In this document: positions 1-8,168 of the stretch, piece by piece
Layout of the letters: every line of letters starts with the position of its first letter
How positions within the stretch are numbered: the first letter of the stretch is position 1
Assembly: GCF_024622045.1 (NCBI RefSeq)
Contig: NZ_JANKBP010000005.1
Length of the DNA stretch: 64,000 nt
Direction: 5' to 3' (one strand)
Origin: Rodentibacter caecimuris
GTDB taxonomy: Bacteria > Pseudomonadota > Gammaproteobacteria > Enterobacterales > Pasteurellaceae
Program-made: the position numbers and the translations under genes
Notes under the pieces: model-generated
What the model saw: only the letters and a program-made list of their open reading frames with translations
Told to the model about the DNA's origin: nothing
Database searches by the model: none

Positions 1-83
1 AGTTCAAGAATTATTTTAATATTTCTGTAATTAAATTAGAAAACATTTAATAAACAGCCCATTTATTAGAAAATGATTAACCC

Positions 84-644
84 CTATTGCTCTAGACTAT
101 TCAAATAATCTCTCAAGGCATAAAGTGCGGTCAAATTTCGGGCTTCATTAAAATTAGGATCGCAAATCAATTCATCTAAGTTGGCAAGCGGAAAACGAAC
201 CAATTTCAACGGCTCAGGTTCATCCCCTTCGAGTTTACAGGGGTAAAAATCCTGCGCGACAAAAATATGCATTGGATTACACATATAACTTGGACTGGTT
301 ATGAGCGTACGCAAAAAATGAAACTGTTTTGCCCCCAAGCCAATTTCTTCTTTTAGCTCACGATTTGCCGCCTCTTGCGGAGTTTCCCCCATATCTACGC
401 CACCTTTGGGAAAACCGAGCTCGTAACGTTCCGTCCCCACGGCGTATTCTCTAATCAGTAAAAGATCATTTCCATCAATCGGCACAATCATCACCGCCTG
501 ATGTGAAGCGGGTTTCAAACGTTCGTAAGTTCGCTTTTCACCGTTGCTAAATTCTAAATCAATCGCCTGAATTTCAAATAAACGGGATTTTGCGACTGTA
601 CGTGCAGATAAAATTTTCGGCAACGATGTTTGATCATCCGACAT
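84..644 (-). CDS. nudE: ADP compounds hydrolase NudE (Nudix)
   Basis: A Nudix hydrolase that cleaves ADP-ribose, NADH and related ADP compounds to AMP plus a phosphorylated partner in the cytosol. The Nudix box lies at about residues 81-103, with the REL.EE.G core visible (RELKEEIGL), and the flanking IREYAVGTE.YELGF and FNEARN stretches match E. coli NudE. The reading frame is open further upstream, but I chose the ATG at 644 because it gives 186 residues, the E. coli length, and has AAAGGA just upstream; the adjacent ATG at 647 is equally possible. It diverges from hslR. A USS lies within its 3' end at 123-131. Confidence 0.93.
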   Translation of the reverse strand: MSDDQTSLPKILSARTVAKSRLFEIQAIDLEFSNGEKRTYERLKPASHQAVMIVPIDGNDLLLIREYAVGTERYELGFPKGGVDMGETPQEAANRELKEEIGLGAKQFHFLRTLITSPSYMCNPMHIFVAQDFYPCKLEGDEPEPLKLVRFPLANLDELICDPNFNEARNLTALYALRDYLNSLEQ

Positions 645-716
645 CATAGGTTTTCCTTTATTTTGTGATACCATGGGAGCAAACTGTATCATAAATTGAA
701 CAAAGAGAGATCGTAA

Positions 717-1109
717 ATGGAAGAAAAAGACGTTCGCCTCGATAAATGGTTATGGGCAGCCCGTTTCTATAAAACCCGCAGTATTGCCAAAGCAATGATT
801 GAGGGAGGCAAGGTACATTACAACGGACAACGCGCAAAAGTGAGCAAAACTGTAGAAATCGGGGCAATCTTAAAATTACGCCAAGGCAATGAAGAAAAAG
901 AAGTGGAAATACTGGCACTAAGCGACCAACGACGTGGCGCACCCGAAGCACAGTTGCTTTATCGTGAAACGGCTCAAAGTGTGAAAAAACGGGAAGAAAT
1001 GACATGGGCAAGAAAAAATAACGCCCTTTCAATGCCCCACCCCGACCGTCGCCCAAATAAAAAAGAGCGTCGGGATTTATTGAAGTTTAAACATCAAGAA
1101 TTAAATTGA
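717..1109 (+). CDS. hslR: Heat shock protein 15 (Hsp15), S4 RNA-binding
   Basis: Hsp15 rescues stalled 50S subunits that still carry a nascent peptidyl-tRNA. The 130-residue protein has an S4 RNA-binding domain at about residues 5-50 (VRLDKWLWAARFYKTRS) and a basic C-terminal tail rich in Lys and Arg, both typical of the family. The ATG at 717 follows an AGAGAG ribosome site. It diverges from nudE across about 70 bases. The darA gene begins 19 bases downstream, so the first pigment genes may be read from the hslR promoter; I see no separate promoter in that gap. Confidence 0.94.
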   Translation: MEEKDVRLDKWLWAARFYKTRSIAKAMIEGGKVHYNGQRAKVSKTVEIGAILKLRQGNEEKEVEILALSDQRRGAPEAQLLYRETAQSVKKREEMTWARKNNALSMPHPDRRPNKKERRDLLKFKHQELN

Positions 1110-1128
1110 ATCTATTTTTGAATTTGAT

Positions 1129-2061
1129 ATGACCATACCCATGCAAAAAGAATCTCAAAATATCCTTGTCATTTCCTATTCACAAACAGGACAACTTTCC
1201 CGTCTTGTGGAACATTTTCTTACACCGTTACAAAGTAATAGTATTCACGTAGAACATTACATCATTAAGCCATGCGAATCTTACCCTTTCCCTTGGAAAT
1301 TTCTTTCCTTTTTTAACCAATTTCCTGAATCCGTACATTTACAACCAGCCCCTATTCATTCCCCCGAATTCCAACAAGAAAAATACGATCTCGTGATTAT
1401 CGCCTACACAGTTTGGTTTCTTTCGCCAAGTCAACCGATAACTGCTTTTTTACAATCAGAACAAGCCAAAAGACGTTTAAAAAATACGCCGGTCATTACT
1501 CTGATCGGCTGCCGTAATATGTGGTTACAAGCACAAGAAAAAATGAAAACCTTATTGGCGGCTTGTGGTGCAAATTTGATTGCGAATGTGGTAAAAGTGG
1601 ATCAATCTAATGATTGGGCAAGTTTTATTACCACACCAATGTGGATGCTCACAGGCAAGAAAAAAGCACTCTCTTGGTTGCCAAGTGCGGGAATTGCCGA
1701 AAGTGAAATAAAAGATATGCAACGCTTTGGCGAAAAACTTTTACAAATTTTTAGTGAAAATCGACCACTTGATCGTTCTATTTTTCAAGGAATGGGGGCA
1801 GTCAAAATCGATGAAAAATTAATGATGAGTGAAAAAGTTGGTAGCCGCAGTTTCCATACTTGGGGAAAATTACTGATAAAGTGCGGTCAAATTTCGCCGA
1901 GTTTTCGCAAAATCGTGCTATGTTTCTACATCGCTTTTTTAATTGCAATGATTTTAACCGTTGTCCCCATTTCAGCGATCATAAAACGTGTATTAAAACC
2001 ATTGATACGGAAAAAATTAGATGAGCAAAAACGGTATTTTGCCGAACCAAGTGGAGAGTAA
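1129..2061 (+). CDS. darA: DarA-like dialkylresorcinol aromatase/condensing enzyme
   Basis: Homolog of DarA, which acts with the ketosynthase DarB to condense two beta-ketoacyl chains and aromatise the cyclohexanedione to a 2,5-dialkylresorcinol. The N-terminus shows a flavodoxin-like fold with a phosphate-binding SYSQTG at residues 16-21, and a strong hydrophobic segment at about 262-285 suggests membrane attachment of the C-terminus. The 310-residue length suits the family. The start at 1129 lacks a clear ribosome site; the ATG at 1141 is an alternative. A Haemophilus-type USS sits at 1879-1887. It is followed 21 bases later by darB. Confidence 0.82.
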   Translation: MTIPMQKESQNILVISYSQTGQLSRLVEHFLTPLQSNSIHVEHYIIKPCESYPFPWKFLSFFNQFPESVHLQPAPIHSPEFQQEKYDLVIIAYTVWFLSPSQPITAFLQSEQAKRRLKNTPVITLIGCRNMWLQAQEKMKTLLAACGANLIANVVKVDQSNDWASFITTPMWMLTGKKKALSWLPSAGIAESEIKDMQRFGEKLLQIFSENRPLDRSIFQGMGAVKIDEKLMMSEKVGSRSFHTWGKLLIKCGQISPSFRKIVLCFYIAFLIAMILTVVPISAIIKRVLKPLIRKKLDEQKRYFAEPSGE

Positions 2062-2082
2062 AATTTTTCTACAGGATAAATT

Positions 2083-3228
2083 ATGTTATCAAATGTTTAT
2101 ATCAATAAAATTTCTGCGTTCTTACCTAATAAGCCGATTGCCAACGAGAAAATGGAGTCGGTTCTTGGTATGGTGGGAGAAACACCATCTCGTGTACGGA
2201 AAATGATTTTACGCTCTAACGGTATTCAACAACGTTACTATGCCATTGATCCCACTACTCGCCAAGCGACCCACACCAGCACTGAATTAGCCGTACAAGC
2301 GGTCAAAAATTTAGGCATTTCTGCCAATGATTTTACCAGCCTTGCGGTGGCAACTTCCTATCCCGATCAAATTTTGCCGGGGCAAGGGGTGATGGTACAC
2401 GGTTTGTTGGAAAACGCTCCGCCGATGGAGGTGATGTCAATGTCGGGTGTATGTGCGGCGGGAATGGCGGCGATGAAGCACGCTTTCAATGCTGTTCGCA
2501 CAGGGGAGCATCAATGTGCCGTGGCGGTAGCATCGGAATGTGCTTCAGCAATTATGCGGAGTGAGAATTTTAAGGCAGAAGCAGACAGCAAATTGCTGGA
2601 AAACGCCAAGCCCGAAATTGGTTTTGAGAAAGATTTTTTACGTTGGATGTTATCAGACGGAGCTGGGGCGGTTGCACTTTCCAATCGACCGAATGAAACA
2701 GGTTTGAGCTTTAAAATCAATTGGATTGAATTGGTTTCCTTCGCCAATGAAATGCCCGTGTGTATGTACGCAGGCGGTGATGTAAAAAGTGGACAATTTG
2801 TCAGTTGGAAATCGGTGTCGCAAACTGAGCGAGACAGCCAAAGTTTTATGGCGATCAAACAAGATGTGAAGTTGCTTAACGAAAATATTGTGCGTTGCAC
2901 CGTAGAAAATGCACTCAAGCGGTTTATTGCTAAGCATAATTTGCAAGCAGACAATATCGACTATTTCCTACCGCATTATTCGTCGGGCTTCTTCCGTGAT
3001 CGTCTGCTAGACGGCTTACGCAATATTGACTTTGAAATTCCACAGCAAAAATGGTTCACCAACCTCACCACCAAAGGCAATACGGGATCGGCCTCGCTCT
3101 ACATTATGTTGGAAGAATTTGCCCGCACTTTCCCGCTTAAATCGGGACAAAAAGTACTGTGTTATGTGCCGGAGAGCGGTCGATTTTCAAGTTGTTTTAT
3201 GTTGCTAGAGGTGGTTAATGGAAATTGA
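2083..3228 (+). CDS. darB: DarB-like ketosynthase III
   Basis: A KAS III-type ketosynthase, by homology the enzyme that joins two beta-ketoacyl units on the route to dialkylresorcinols. The catalytic triad is visible: Cys124 in SGVCAAG, His298 in LPHYSSG and Asn333 in KGNTGSASL. The 381-residue length matches DarB rather than the shorter FabH. The start at 2083 follows ACAGGA. Oddly, it contains the Actinobacillus-type uptake word ACAAGCGGT at 2295-2303 and no Haemophilus-type word, hinting at descent from another Pasteurellaceae lineage. It overlaps the next gene by 11 bases. Confidence 0.86.
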   Translation: MLSNVYINKISAFLPNKPIANEKMESVLGMVGETPSRVRKMILRSNGIQQRYYAIDPTTRQATHTSTELAVQAVKNLGISANDFTSLAVATSYPDQILPGQGVMVHGLLENAPPMEVMSMSGVCAAGMAAMKHAFNAVRTGEHQCAVAVASECASAIMRSENFKAEADSKLLENAKPEIGFEKDFLRWMLSDGAGAVALSNRPNETGLSFKINWIELVSFANEMPVCMYAGGDVKSGQFVSWKSVSQTERDSQSFMAIKQDVKLLNENIVRCTVENALKRFIAKHNLQADNIDYFLPHYSSGFFRDRLLDGLRNIDFEIPQQKWFTNLTTKGNTGSASLYIMLEEFARTFPLKSGQKVLCYVPESGRFSSCFMLLEVVNGN

Positions 3229-3595
3229 AGACATTCCCCAAGACAGCAGCAAAGTTTTCCACGGGCAGAAAAAAGTGATTTACGCCACCCGTAATGGAAA
3301 ATTTGAAGCAGGCACTAGCACAGGTTGGCAAGCGGAAGAATTTGCCACCGAACAAGCGGTGGACGAACTTAACCAACTCACCGAAGCCGCTTTACAAGCG
3401 GTCAAAAATGGCGAAAAATCGGTTATTTACTACCTAATGTATAAAAACCGCTACGATCTCCAAACCCTCGCCCAAGCCACAGGCTTCTGGCAATGGCAAA
3501 TTAAACGGCATTTTAGACCGGAGGTTTTTGCGAAGTTGTCGGAGGGGAAGTTGGAAGTGTATGCAGGGGCGTTTGGGGGAAATTTGAGCATTTAA
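3218..3595 (+). CDS. Unknown 125-residue protein linked to darB
   Basis: I do not recognise a named family. The predicted 125-residue protein is soluble, with no signal peptide or membrane span; residues 1-45 look strand-rich (VIYATRNGKFEAGTSTGW) and the remainder largely helical. Its start lies inside darB (11-base overlap), which implies translational coupling and a role tied to dialkylresorcinol assembly. It carries two exact Actinobacillus-type uptake words, at 3352-3360 and 3394-3402. A structural or accessory role is inference from position only. Confidence 0.7.
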   Translation: MEIEDIPQDSSKVFHGQKKVIYATRNGKFEAGTSTGWQAEEFATEQAVDELNQLTEAALQAVKNGEKSVIYYLMYKNRYDLQTLAQATGFWQWQIKRHFRPEVFAKLSEGKLEVYAGAFGGNLSI

Positions 3596-3596
3596 A

Positions 3597-4589
3597 ATGT
3601 CAAATAACAATATTATTATCTACACTACCGAAGACGGTTTATCCCAATTTACCCTGCGTGAATTGGGATCGCAACTGTGGCTAAGCCAGTTGGAAATTGC
3701 TGAACTCTATCAAACCACTAAACAAAATATCAGCAAGCATATTAAAGCAATTTTGGCAGAAAATGAGTTGAGTGAACATTCAGTTGTCAACTTTCAGTTG
3801 ACAACTGCCACTGACGGTAAGAATTACAATACACAGATTTATGCATTACCAATGATTTTAGCCATTGGCTACCGTGTGCGTTCTACTCGTGGCACACAGT
3901 TTCGTCAGTGGGCAACTCGTACATTGGGTGAATATATCCAAAAGGGCTTTGTGCTAGATGAGGAACGGTTAAAAAATCCGCCGATTGGTACAAATCAGGC
4001 AGACGATTATTTCGATCTATTATTGGAAAAAATTCGGGATATTCGGGCGAGTGAACGGCGAATGTACTTGCGTGTGCGAGAAATTTTTACACTAGCGGCA
4101 GATTATCAGCCAAGCTTTAGGGAAACTAATCAATTTTTCCAAAAAATCCAAAATAAATTGCATTTTGCTTGTACTGATAAAACAGCGGCAGAGCTTATTT
4201 TTCAACGTTCAAATGCTGAATTGCCAAATATGGGACTAACAAATTTTCGTGGTTCAGAAGTGATAAGAAAAGATGTCACCATTGCGAAAAATTATTTGAA
4301 TGAGCAAGAAATTACAGCATTAAATCGGATCGTTTCAATGTGGTTGGATTTTGCCGAAGATCAGGCTAGCCGTAAAAAGCAATTTTTCTTAAAAGATTGG
4401 GAAGACAAATTGAATAGTTTCCTTGTCTTTAATGAGAGAAATATGTTGAAAAATCAAGGCTCTATAACAAAAAAACAAGCAGATGAAAAAGCTTTGTTGG
4501 AATATGATAAATTTAATCAACAACGCCGTTTAGAAAAAGAAAAAGCGGGCGAAAATTATATTGAGCAGCTCCTAAAATTAAAGAAATAA
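3597..4589 (+). CDS. RhuM-family protein
   Basis: A 330-residue member of the RhuM family, first noted on a Salmonella pathogenicity island and now known from many mobile or accessory regions; its biochemical role is not established. Residues 20-110 show the family's conserved core, including LWLSQLEIAELYQTTKQNIS, which reads like a DNA-binding helix-turn-helix, and the YRVRSTRGTQFRQWAT stretch. The C-terminus is rich in Lys and Glu and probably coiled. It begins one base after the previous stop and sits between two pigment genes in which it has no evident part, so I read it as an insertion into the operon. Confidence 0.85.
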   Translation: MSNNNIIIYTTEDGLSQFTLRELGSQLWLSQLEIAELYQTTKQNISKHIKAILAENELSEHSVVNFQLTTATDGKNYNTQIYALPMILAIGYRVRSTRGTQFRQWATRTLGEYIQKGFVLDEERLKNPPIGTNQADDYFDLLLEKIRDIRASERRMYLRVREIFTLAADYQPSFRETNQFFQKIQNKLHFACTDKTAAELIFQRSNAELPNMGLTNFRGSEVIRKDVTIAKNYLNEQEITALNRIVSMWLDFAEDQASRKKQFFLKDWEDKLNSFLVFNERNMLKNQGSITKKQADEKALLEYDKFNQQRRLEKEKAGENYIEQLLKLKK

Positions 4590-4617
4590 GCAGTCATTTT
4601 TTATAGAAATTTTGCAA

Positions 4618-5604
4618 ATGAAAAACTTCCCCCACCAACACACCGCTCATTGCGAGAGCGGGGTAATGTCCACCTTGCTAAAATCACAGGGGATAGATTT
4701 AAACGAAGCGATGGTTTTTGGTTTAGCCTCAGCTTTAACCTTTGTTTATCTGCCGATTATCAAAGTCAGCGGAATGCCTTTGATTTCTTACCGTATGCCG
4801 CCGAAGAGTATTATCAAAAATGTATCGAAAATGCTGAAAGTGCGGTTGAAAATGCAGAAATTTTCTAATGAAACGGCAGGGCAAATGGCGTTAGATCAGG
4901 CGTTGCAGAAGGGTAAATTAGTCGGCTTGCAGACGTCGGTTTTTTGGCTGCCTTATTTCCCGCCTGAAATGCGCTTTCATTTTAATGCGCATAATTTATT
5001 GGTATATGGTAAGGATCAAGATGATTATTTAATCAGCGACCCTGTGTTTGAAACGGTGCAACGTTGCCCAACAGGCGATTTGCAAAAAGCCCGTTTTGCT
5101 AAAGGGGCATTGGCGGCAAAAGGGTTGATGTATTATTTTGAGCAAACGCCTGATTTTTCACAAATTGATTTGCCAGAATTAGTTCGAAAGTCTATTCGTA
5201 AACAAGCGAAACAAATGCTTGCGCCGCTGTTTTTTGTCGGTGTGAAAGGGATTCGTACCGTGGCGAAATCCATTGAAAATCTCGCCGCTTGCAAAAAAGG
5301 CGAAAAGTATAACAAACTCTATTTGGGACATATTGTGCGTATGCAGGAAGAAATTGGCACGGGCGGGGCAGGTTTCCGCTATCTTTATGCCTATTTCCTT
5401 GAACAAGCTGCTGAAATCTGTAACGAACCTAAATTCAAACAGGCTTCTGAACAGATGACTGAAATTGGCGACCTCTGGCGAGAATTCGCCACCCTTTGCG
5501 TGAAACAATGTCGTAAACCGAGTATGGAAGGGTATAAAGAAGTGGCGGCGTTTTTGCGAGGAATTGCGGAGAGGGAAGAAACTTTGTGGAGAATACTAAA
5601 ATAG
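4618..5604 (+). CDS. BtrH-like acyltransferase (BtrH N-terminal domain)
   Basis: Resembles proteins with a BtrH N-terminal domain and C-terminal DUF4872. In butirosin synthesis BtrH transfers an acyl chain from a carrier protein to an acceptor. The N-terminal HQHTAHCESG places the candidate nucleophile Cys at residue 12, and an HNLLVYG.D.DDYLISDP stretch in the middle resembles a papain-like His/Asp region. The frame opens at a TTG at 4612, but the ATG at 4618 is more likely. In this neighbourhood it could join the polyene acyl chain to the dialkylresorcinol, which is my inference. A Haemophilus-type USS lies at 4838-4846. Confidence 0.78.
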   Translation: MKNFPHQHTAHCESGVMSTLLKSQGIDLNEAMVFGLASALTFVYLPIIKVSGMPLISYRMPPKSIIKNVSKMLKVRLKMQKFSNETAGQMALDQALQKGKLVGLQTSVFWLPYFPPEMRFHFNAHNLLVYGKDQDDYLISDPVFETVQRCPTGDLQKARFAKGALAAKGLMYYFEQTPDFSQIDLPELVRKSIRKQAKQMLAPLFFVGVKGIRTVAKSIENLAACKKGEKYNKLYLGHIVRMQEEIGTGGAGFRYLYAYFLEQAAEICNEPKFKQASEQMTEIGDLWREFATLCVKQCRKPSMEGYKEVAAFLRGIAEREETLWRILK

Positions 5605-5654
5605 CCATTGGAAGCGTGCAAATGTTTGGATGGATAAAATAGGATTATCAGGAT

Positions 5655-6209
5655 ATGGATTATAACATTGAAATTTATGAAACAGATGAATATAACCAGT
5701 GTAGATTTGCATTAGGAAACATTGCATTAGAAAATATTACGAACAGTACATTATTTGTATTTGGTATTAATCCTAGTACTGCAGATGATCAGAAACCTGA
5801 CAATACAATTAAGAAGGTAATAGGATTTGCTAAACACAATAGCTATTCTAGCTTTGTAATGTTTAATGTATATCCCTTGAGAGAAACAGATCCCAATAAA
5901 CTGCCACCAGAAATGAATGATGATATTTTTAACCAGAATTTAAATGTTATTAAAGAGATATTGAGTGATATAAATAATCCTCATATTCTATTAGAGTATG
6001 GTGAATTAATAAATAGTAGAAATTATTTAAGACCGTGTTTAAATCAAATTTATAGAGAAATACAAAATCTTAATCAAGATATAAAATGGTTAAGAATTGG
6101 TCCAATGTTAGTATGTGGTCATCCAAGGCATCCTTTATACGCTCCTTATAGATATAAGTTAGAAGAAATTGATATGGATAGATATTTATCTAATGATACA
6201 AATAACTAA
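5655..6209 (+). CDS. DUF1643 domain protein
   Basis: A 184-residue protein of the DUF1643 family, function unknown. The family core is visible near residues 30-85: LFVFGINPSTADDQKPDNTI followed by a short MFNVYPLR motif. A ribosome site (AGGATTATCAGG) precedes the ATG. The gene is visibly AT-rich and uses AT-ending codons more than its neighbours, lacks an uptake word, and overlaps the start of the ABC ATPase by 17 bases. DUF1643 genes occur widely in phage and accessory DNA, so I infer that this one was acquired and spliced into the operon. Confidence 0.85.
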   Translation: MDYNIEIYETDEYNQCRFALGNIALENITNSTLFVFGINPSTADDQKPDNTIKKVIGFAKHNSYSSFVMFNVYPLRETDPNKLPPEMNDDIFNQNLNVIKEILSDINNPHILLEYGELINSRNYLRPCLNQIYREIQNLNQDIKWLRIGPMLVCGHPRHPLYAPYRYKLEEIDMDRYLSNDTNN

Positions 6210-6903
6210 TGTAAACCATCAATACCCCAACTCTCCAATTTCTGCTTTGCGAGATGTAAACCTACACATTCTCCAAGGTTCCTCCATCGGTTTACTCGGC
6301 CCTAACGGTGCAGGGAAAACCACGTTAATGTCATTAATGGCTGGATTACAAGAAGTACAATCCGGGCAGATTTTGTTTGATGATGTCCCCTTTGAACGTT
6401 TAACCAAAAAACAGCGCCATCAAATCTCTCTTGTGCCTCAGGATTTTGCGTTTTATCCGTTATTAACGGTGTGGGAAAATTTGATATTTTTTGCCGCTCT
6501 TTATGCTATTTCGGATAAAAATTGGTTGTTGGAATTGTTGGAAAAAACAGGATTAACCACACATAGATCCAAGCTGGCAAAACATTTGTCAGGGGGATTA
6601 AAACGCCGTTTGAATTTCGCCATTGGGTTAATTAACCGCCCTAAAGTGATTTTTTTAGATGAAATTACCGTAGGCATTGATCCACAATCCCGTCAATTTA
6701 TTTTAAATAGCGTAGCAGATTTAACCGCTCAAGGCGTAACGGTAATTTATACCTCCCACTATCTGCAAGAAATTGAACAACTTTGTTCACAATTAGTGCT
6801 ATTAAACGAGGGGAAGATTATTTATCAAGGCAATTTACAAGAAATTACTGGAAATCAACCGCTTGAGAAGTTTTATTTGGATTTTTTGGATAAGCAGATA
6901 TAA
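6193..6903 (+). CDS. ABC transporter ATP-binding protein
   Basis: The ATPase half of an ABC-2 type exporter. Walker A is GPNGAGKT at 36-43, the Q-loop is at PQDF (81-84), the signature LSGG at 131-134, and Walker B VIFLDE at 151-156 is followed by IT where DEPT is usual. It is 236 residues long. I use the ATG at 6193, 17 bases inside the DUF1643 gene; a longer frame from 6169 only adds DUF1643 codons read out of frame. Its likely permease partner begins at 8564, beyond an inserted block of three unrelated genes. In similar flexirubin-type clusters the pair sits side by side next to a BtrH-like gene. Confidence 0.9.
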   Translation: MIQITNVNHQYPNSPISALRDVNLHILQGSSIGLLGPNGAGKTTLMSLMAGLQEVQSGQILFDDVPFERLTKKQRHQISLVPQDFAFYPLLTVWENLIFFAALYAISDKNWLLELLEKTGLTTHRSKLAKHLSGGLKRRLNFAIGLINRPKVIFLDEITVGIDPQSRQFILNSVADLTAQGVTVIYTSHYLQEIEQLCSQLVLLNEGKIIYQGNLQEITGNQPLEKFYLDFLDKQI

Positions 6904-6905
6904 AG

Positions 6906-6925
6906 AATCCCACAGGTGTGGGATT
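6906..6925. terminator. Hairpin between convergent genes
   Basis: Inverted repeat AATCCCAC/GTGGGATT lies between the stop of the ABC ATPase and the convergent stop of the DUF2846 lipoprotein. There is no strong T run on either side, so termination may be weak. Confidence 0.5.
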
Positions 6926-6932
6926 ATCTAAT

Positions 6933-7382
6933 TTATTGCTTAGTTTTTGCCATTTTCAGTTTTTGAACCGCCGCTTTTCCTTTTTCTTCAGAAACTTGTT
7001 CTAAATTAGCGCCACCAACAAAAACACCCATTTTTATATACTGTCGGATAAAGTAATTTTTGCCTGAATCCGTCTTGATATTGAGATCATTGTTACTGAA
7101 TTCCGATTCGGTTGAAATTTTATGATCACCTGCTTTTACTTGTTTGTAGAAAAAAACTTTTGGCGCCGATTCACCAATAAATTTATCATCGACATAAAGA
7201 TTTTTCTTCAAGGCTGCACCAAAAACAGAATCACGATAGATATAAAGACCGGATAAACCTTTCTTTGGTGTATCAAATCTTTTCGCTTGAGCGTCTTGTT
7301 GTGGTGATGCCATTTCTGTTTTTGCACAAGCCGTTAAGAATAAAACGGCACTTAATCCTAAAAAATTGAAAAATTTTTTCAT
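6933..7382 (-). CDS. DUF2846 lipoprotein
   Basis: A predicted outer-membrane or inner-membrane lipoprotein of 149 residues. The signal peptide ends in a lipobox, FLTACA, at about residues 14-19, and the mature part matches DUF2846 (GLSGLYIYRDSVFGA, then a Lys-rich sheet with FIRQYIKMGVFVGG). The function of the family is unknown. I chose the ATG at 7382, which sits directly before the signal peptide and behind a GAGGT-like site; the longer frame adds an implausible leader. It lies behind the Opa-like gene on the same strand, from which it is separated by a terminator, and interrupts the ABC transporter pair. Confidence 0.83.
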   Translation of the reverse strand: MKKFFNFLGLSAVLFLTACAKTEMASPQQDAQAKRFDTPKKGLSGLYIYRDSVFGAALKKNLYVDDKFIGESAPKVFFYKQVKAGDHKISTESEFSNNDLNIKTDSGKNYFIRQYIKMGVFVGGANLEQVSEEKGKAAVQKLKMAKTKQ

Positions 7383-7403
7383 TTTAACCTCATAAAAATA
7401 AAT

Positions 7404-7425
7404 AAGCCTCTCGTAAAAGAGGCTT
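7404..7425 (-). terminator. Rho-independent terminator of the Opa-like gene
   Basis: Stem AAGCCTCT/AGAGGCTT with a six-base loop, followed on the minus strand by a T-rich run. It lies just after the Opa-like gene's stop. Confidence 0.75.
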
Positions 7426-7431
7426 AAAAAA

Positions 7432-8010
7432 TTAGAAACGATAAGCGACATTCAGAGCAATTTTATTCACTTTTGCTTTAATGTCTGATTCAACATTGCG
7501 TAATCTTGTTTGCGTATATTCTACGCCTGCTTCAAGTTTGTCGGTGAGTGCAAATTTAACACCTGCACCGTAGGCGACACCAAAGAGATTTGAACCTTCG
7601 ACATATCGAGAAACTTCTTCGCCTAAATCAAAGGCGCTGACTTCAGCACCAATTTTTACATAAGGTAAAATGCTATCAGTCACACGATAGCCTTGTAAGT
7701 AAGCAATGCCAATATTGAATGTTTCTTTGGAAATAGAACCATCTGCATTACTGGTTTCAGAACCGCCCGTTCTTAATTTGACTTCGCCAATGCCGACAAA
7801 ATCTTTTGCAAAGTCAAAGCCATATTGGCCAAATACACCAATACTCGCTTTGTTTGAACTATTGGCACTAACCCCAAAACCCGGGATTTCAAAAGTATGC
7901 TTAGTTGAACTTAATTCTGTACCAACTGAAAATCCTGTAAAATTGCCTTCCGCTACGGCAAAACTGCTAACCGAAACTGCCAGAATACCCACTAATGTTG
8001 TTTTTTTCAT
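7432..8010 (-). CDS. Opacity/OmpA-like outer membrane beta-barrel protein
   Basis: A 192-residue outer membrane protein with an N-terminal signal peptide (cleavage near AVAEG, residue 20) and alternating beta-strands ending in Tyr-Arg-Phe, the C-terminal aromatic required for barrel insertion. The pattern of eight strands suits the Opa/OmpX-like porin family. A GAGG ribosome site precedes the ATG. The role is unknown; adhesion or membrane integrity are possible. It diverges from the XRE regulator at 8169, which may control it. Confidence 0.78.
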   Translation of the reverse strand: MKKTTLVGILAVSVSSFAVAEGNFTGFSVGTELSSTKHTFEIPGFGVSANSSNKASIGVFGQYGFDFAKDFVGIGEVKLRTGGSETSNADGSISKETFNIGIAYLQGYRVTDSILPYVKIGAEVSAFDLGEEVSRYVEGSNLFGVAYGAGVKFALTDKLEAGVEYTQTRLRNVESDIKAKVNKIALNVAYRF

Positions 8011-8168
8011 AGAAAAGCCTCGCTAAATGTGTGAAAATTGGTTCATATGATTGCTCTTAAAAGCGATGGTCATTGTAAAAGAGTCGTCTTTTTTCTCCAT
8101 TGACAGATAAGACAGAAAACCGCCTTTTTAATCCAAAAACAGCACTGAAAAGACAAATAGGTAACCGA

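Noticed and set aside
658..1056. A long reading frame opposite hslR.
   Set aside because: It is fully overlapped by the well-supported hslR gene and has a composition typical of a shadow frame.
2511..2954. Long minus-strand frames within darB.
   Set aside because: They lie opposite a ketosynthase gene with its triad intact; no ribosome site or homology.
8100..8168. The TTG at 8100 as start of the XRE regulator.
   Set aside because: The HTH fold begins right after the ATG at 8169, which has an AGGTAA site; the longer leader is basic and unlike the family.
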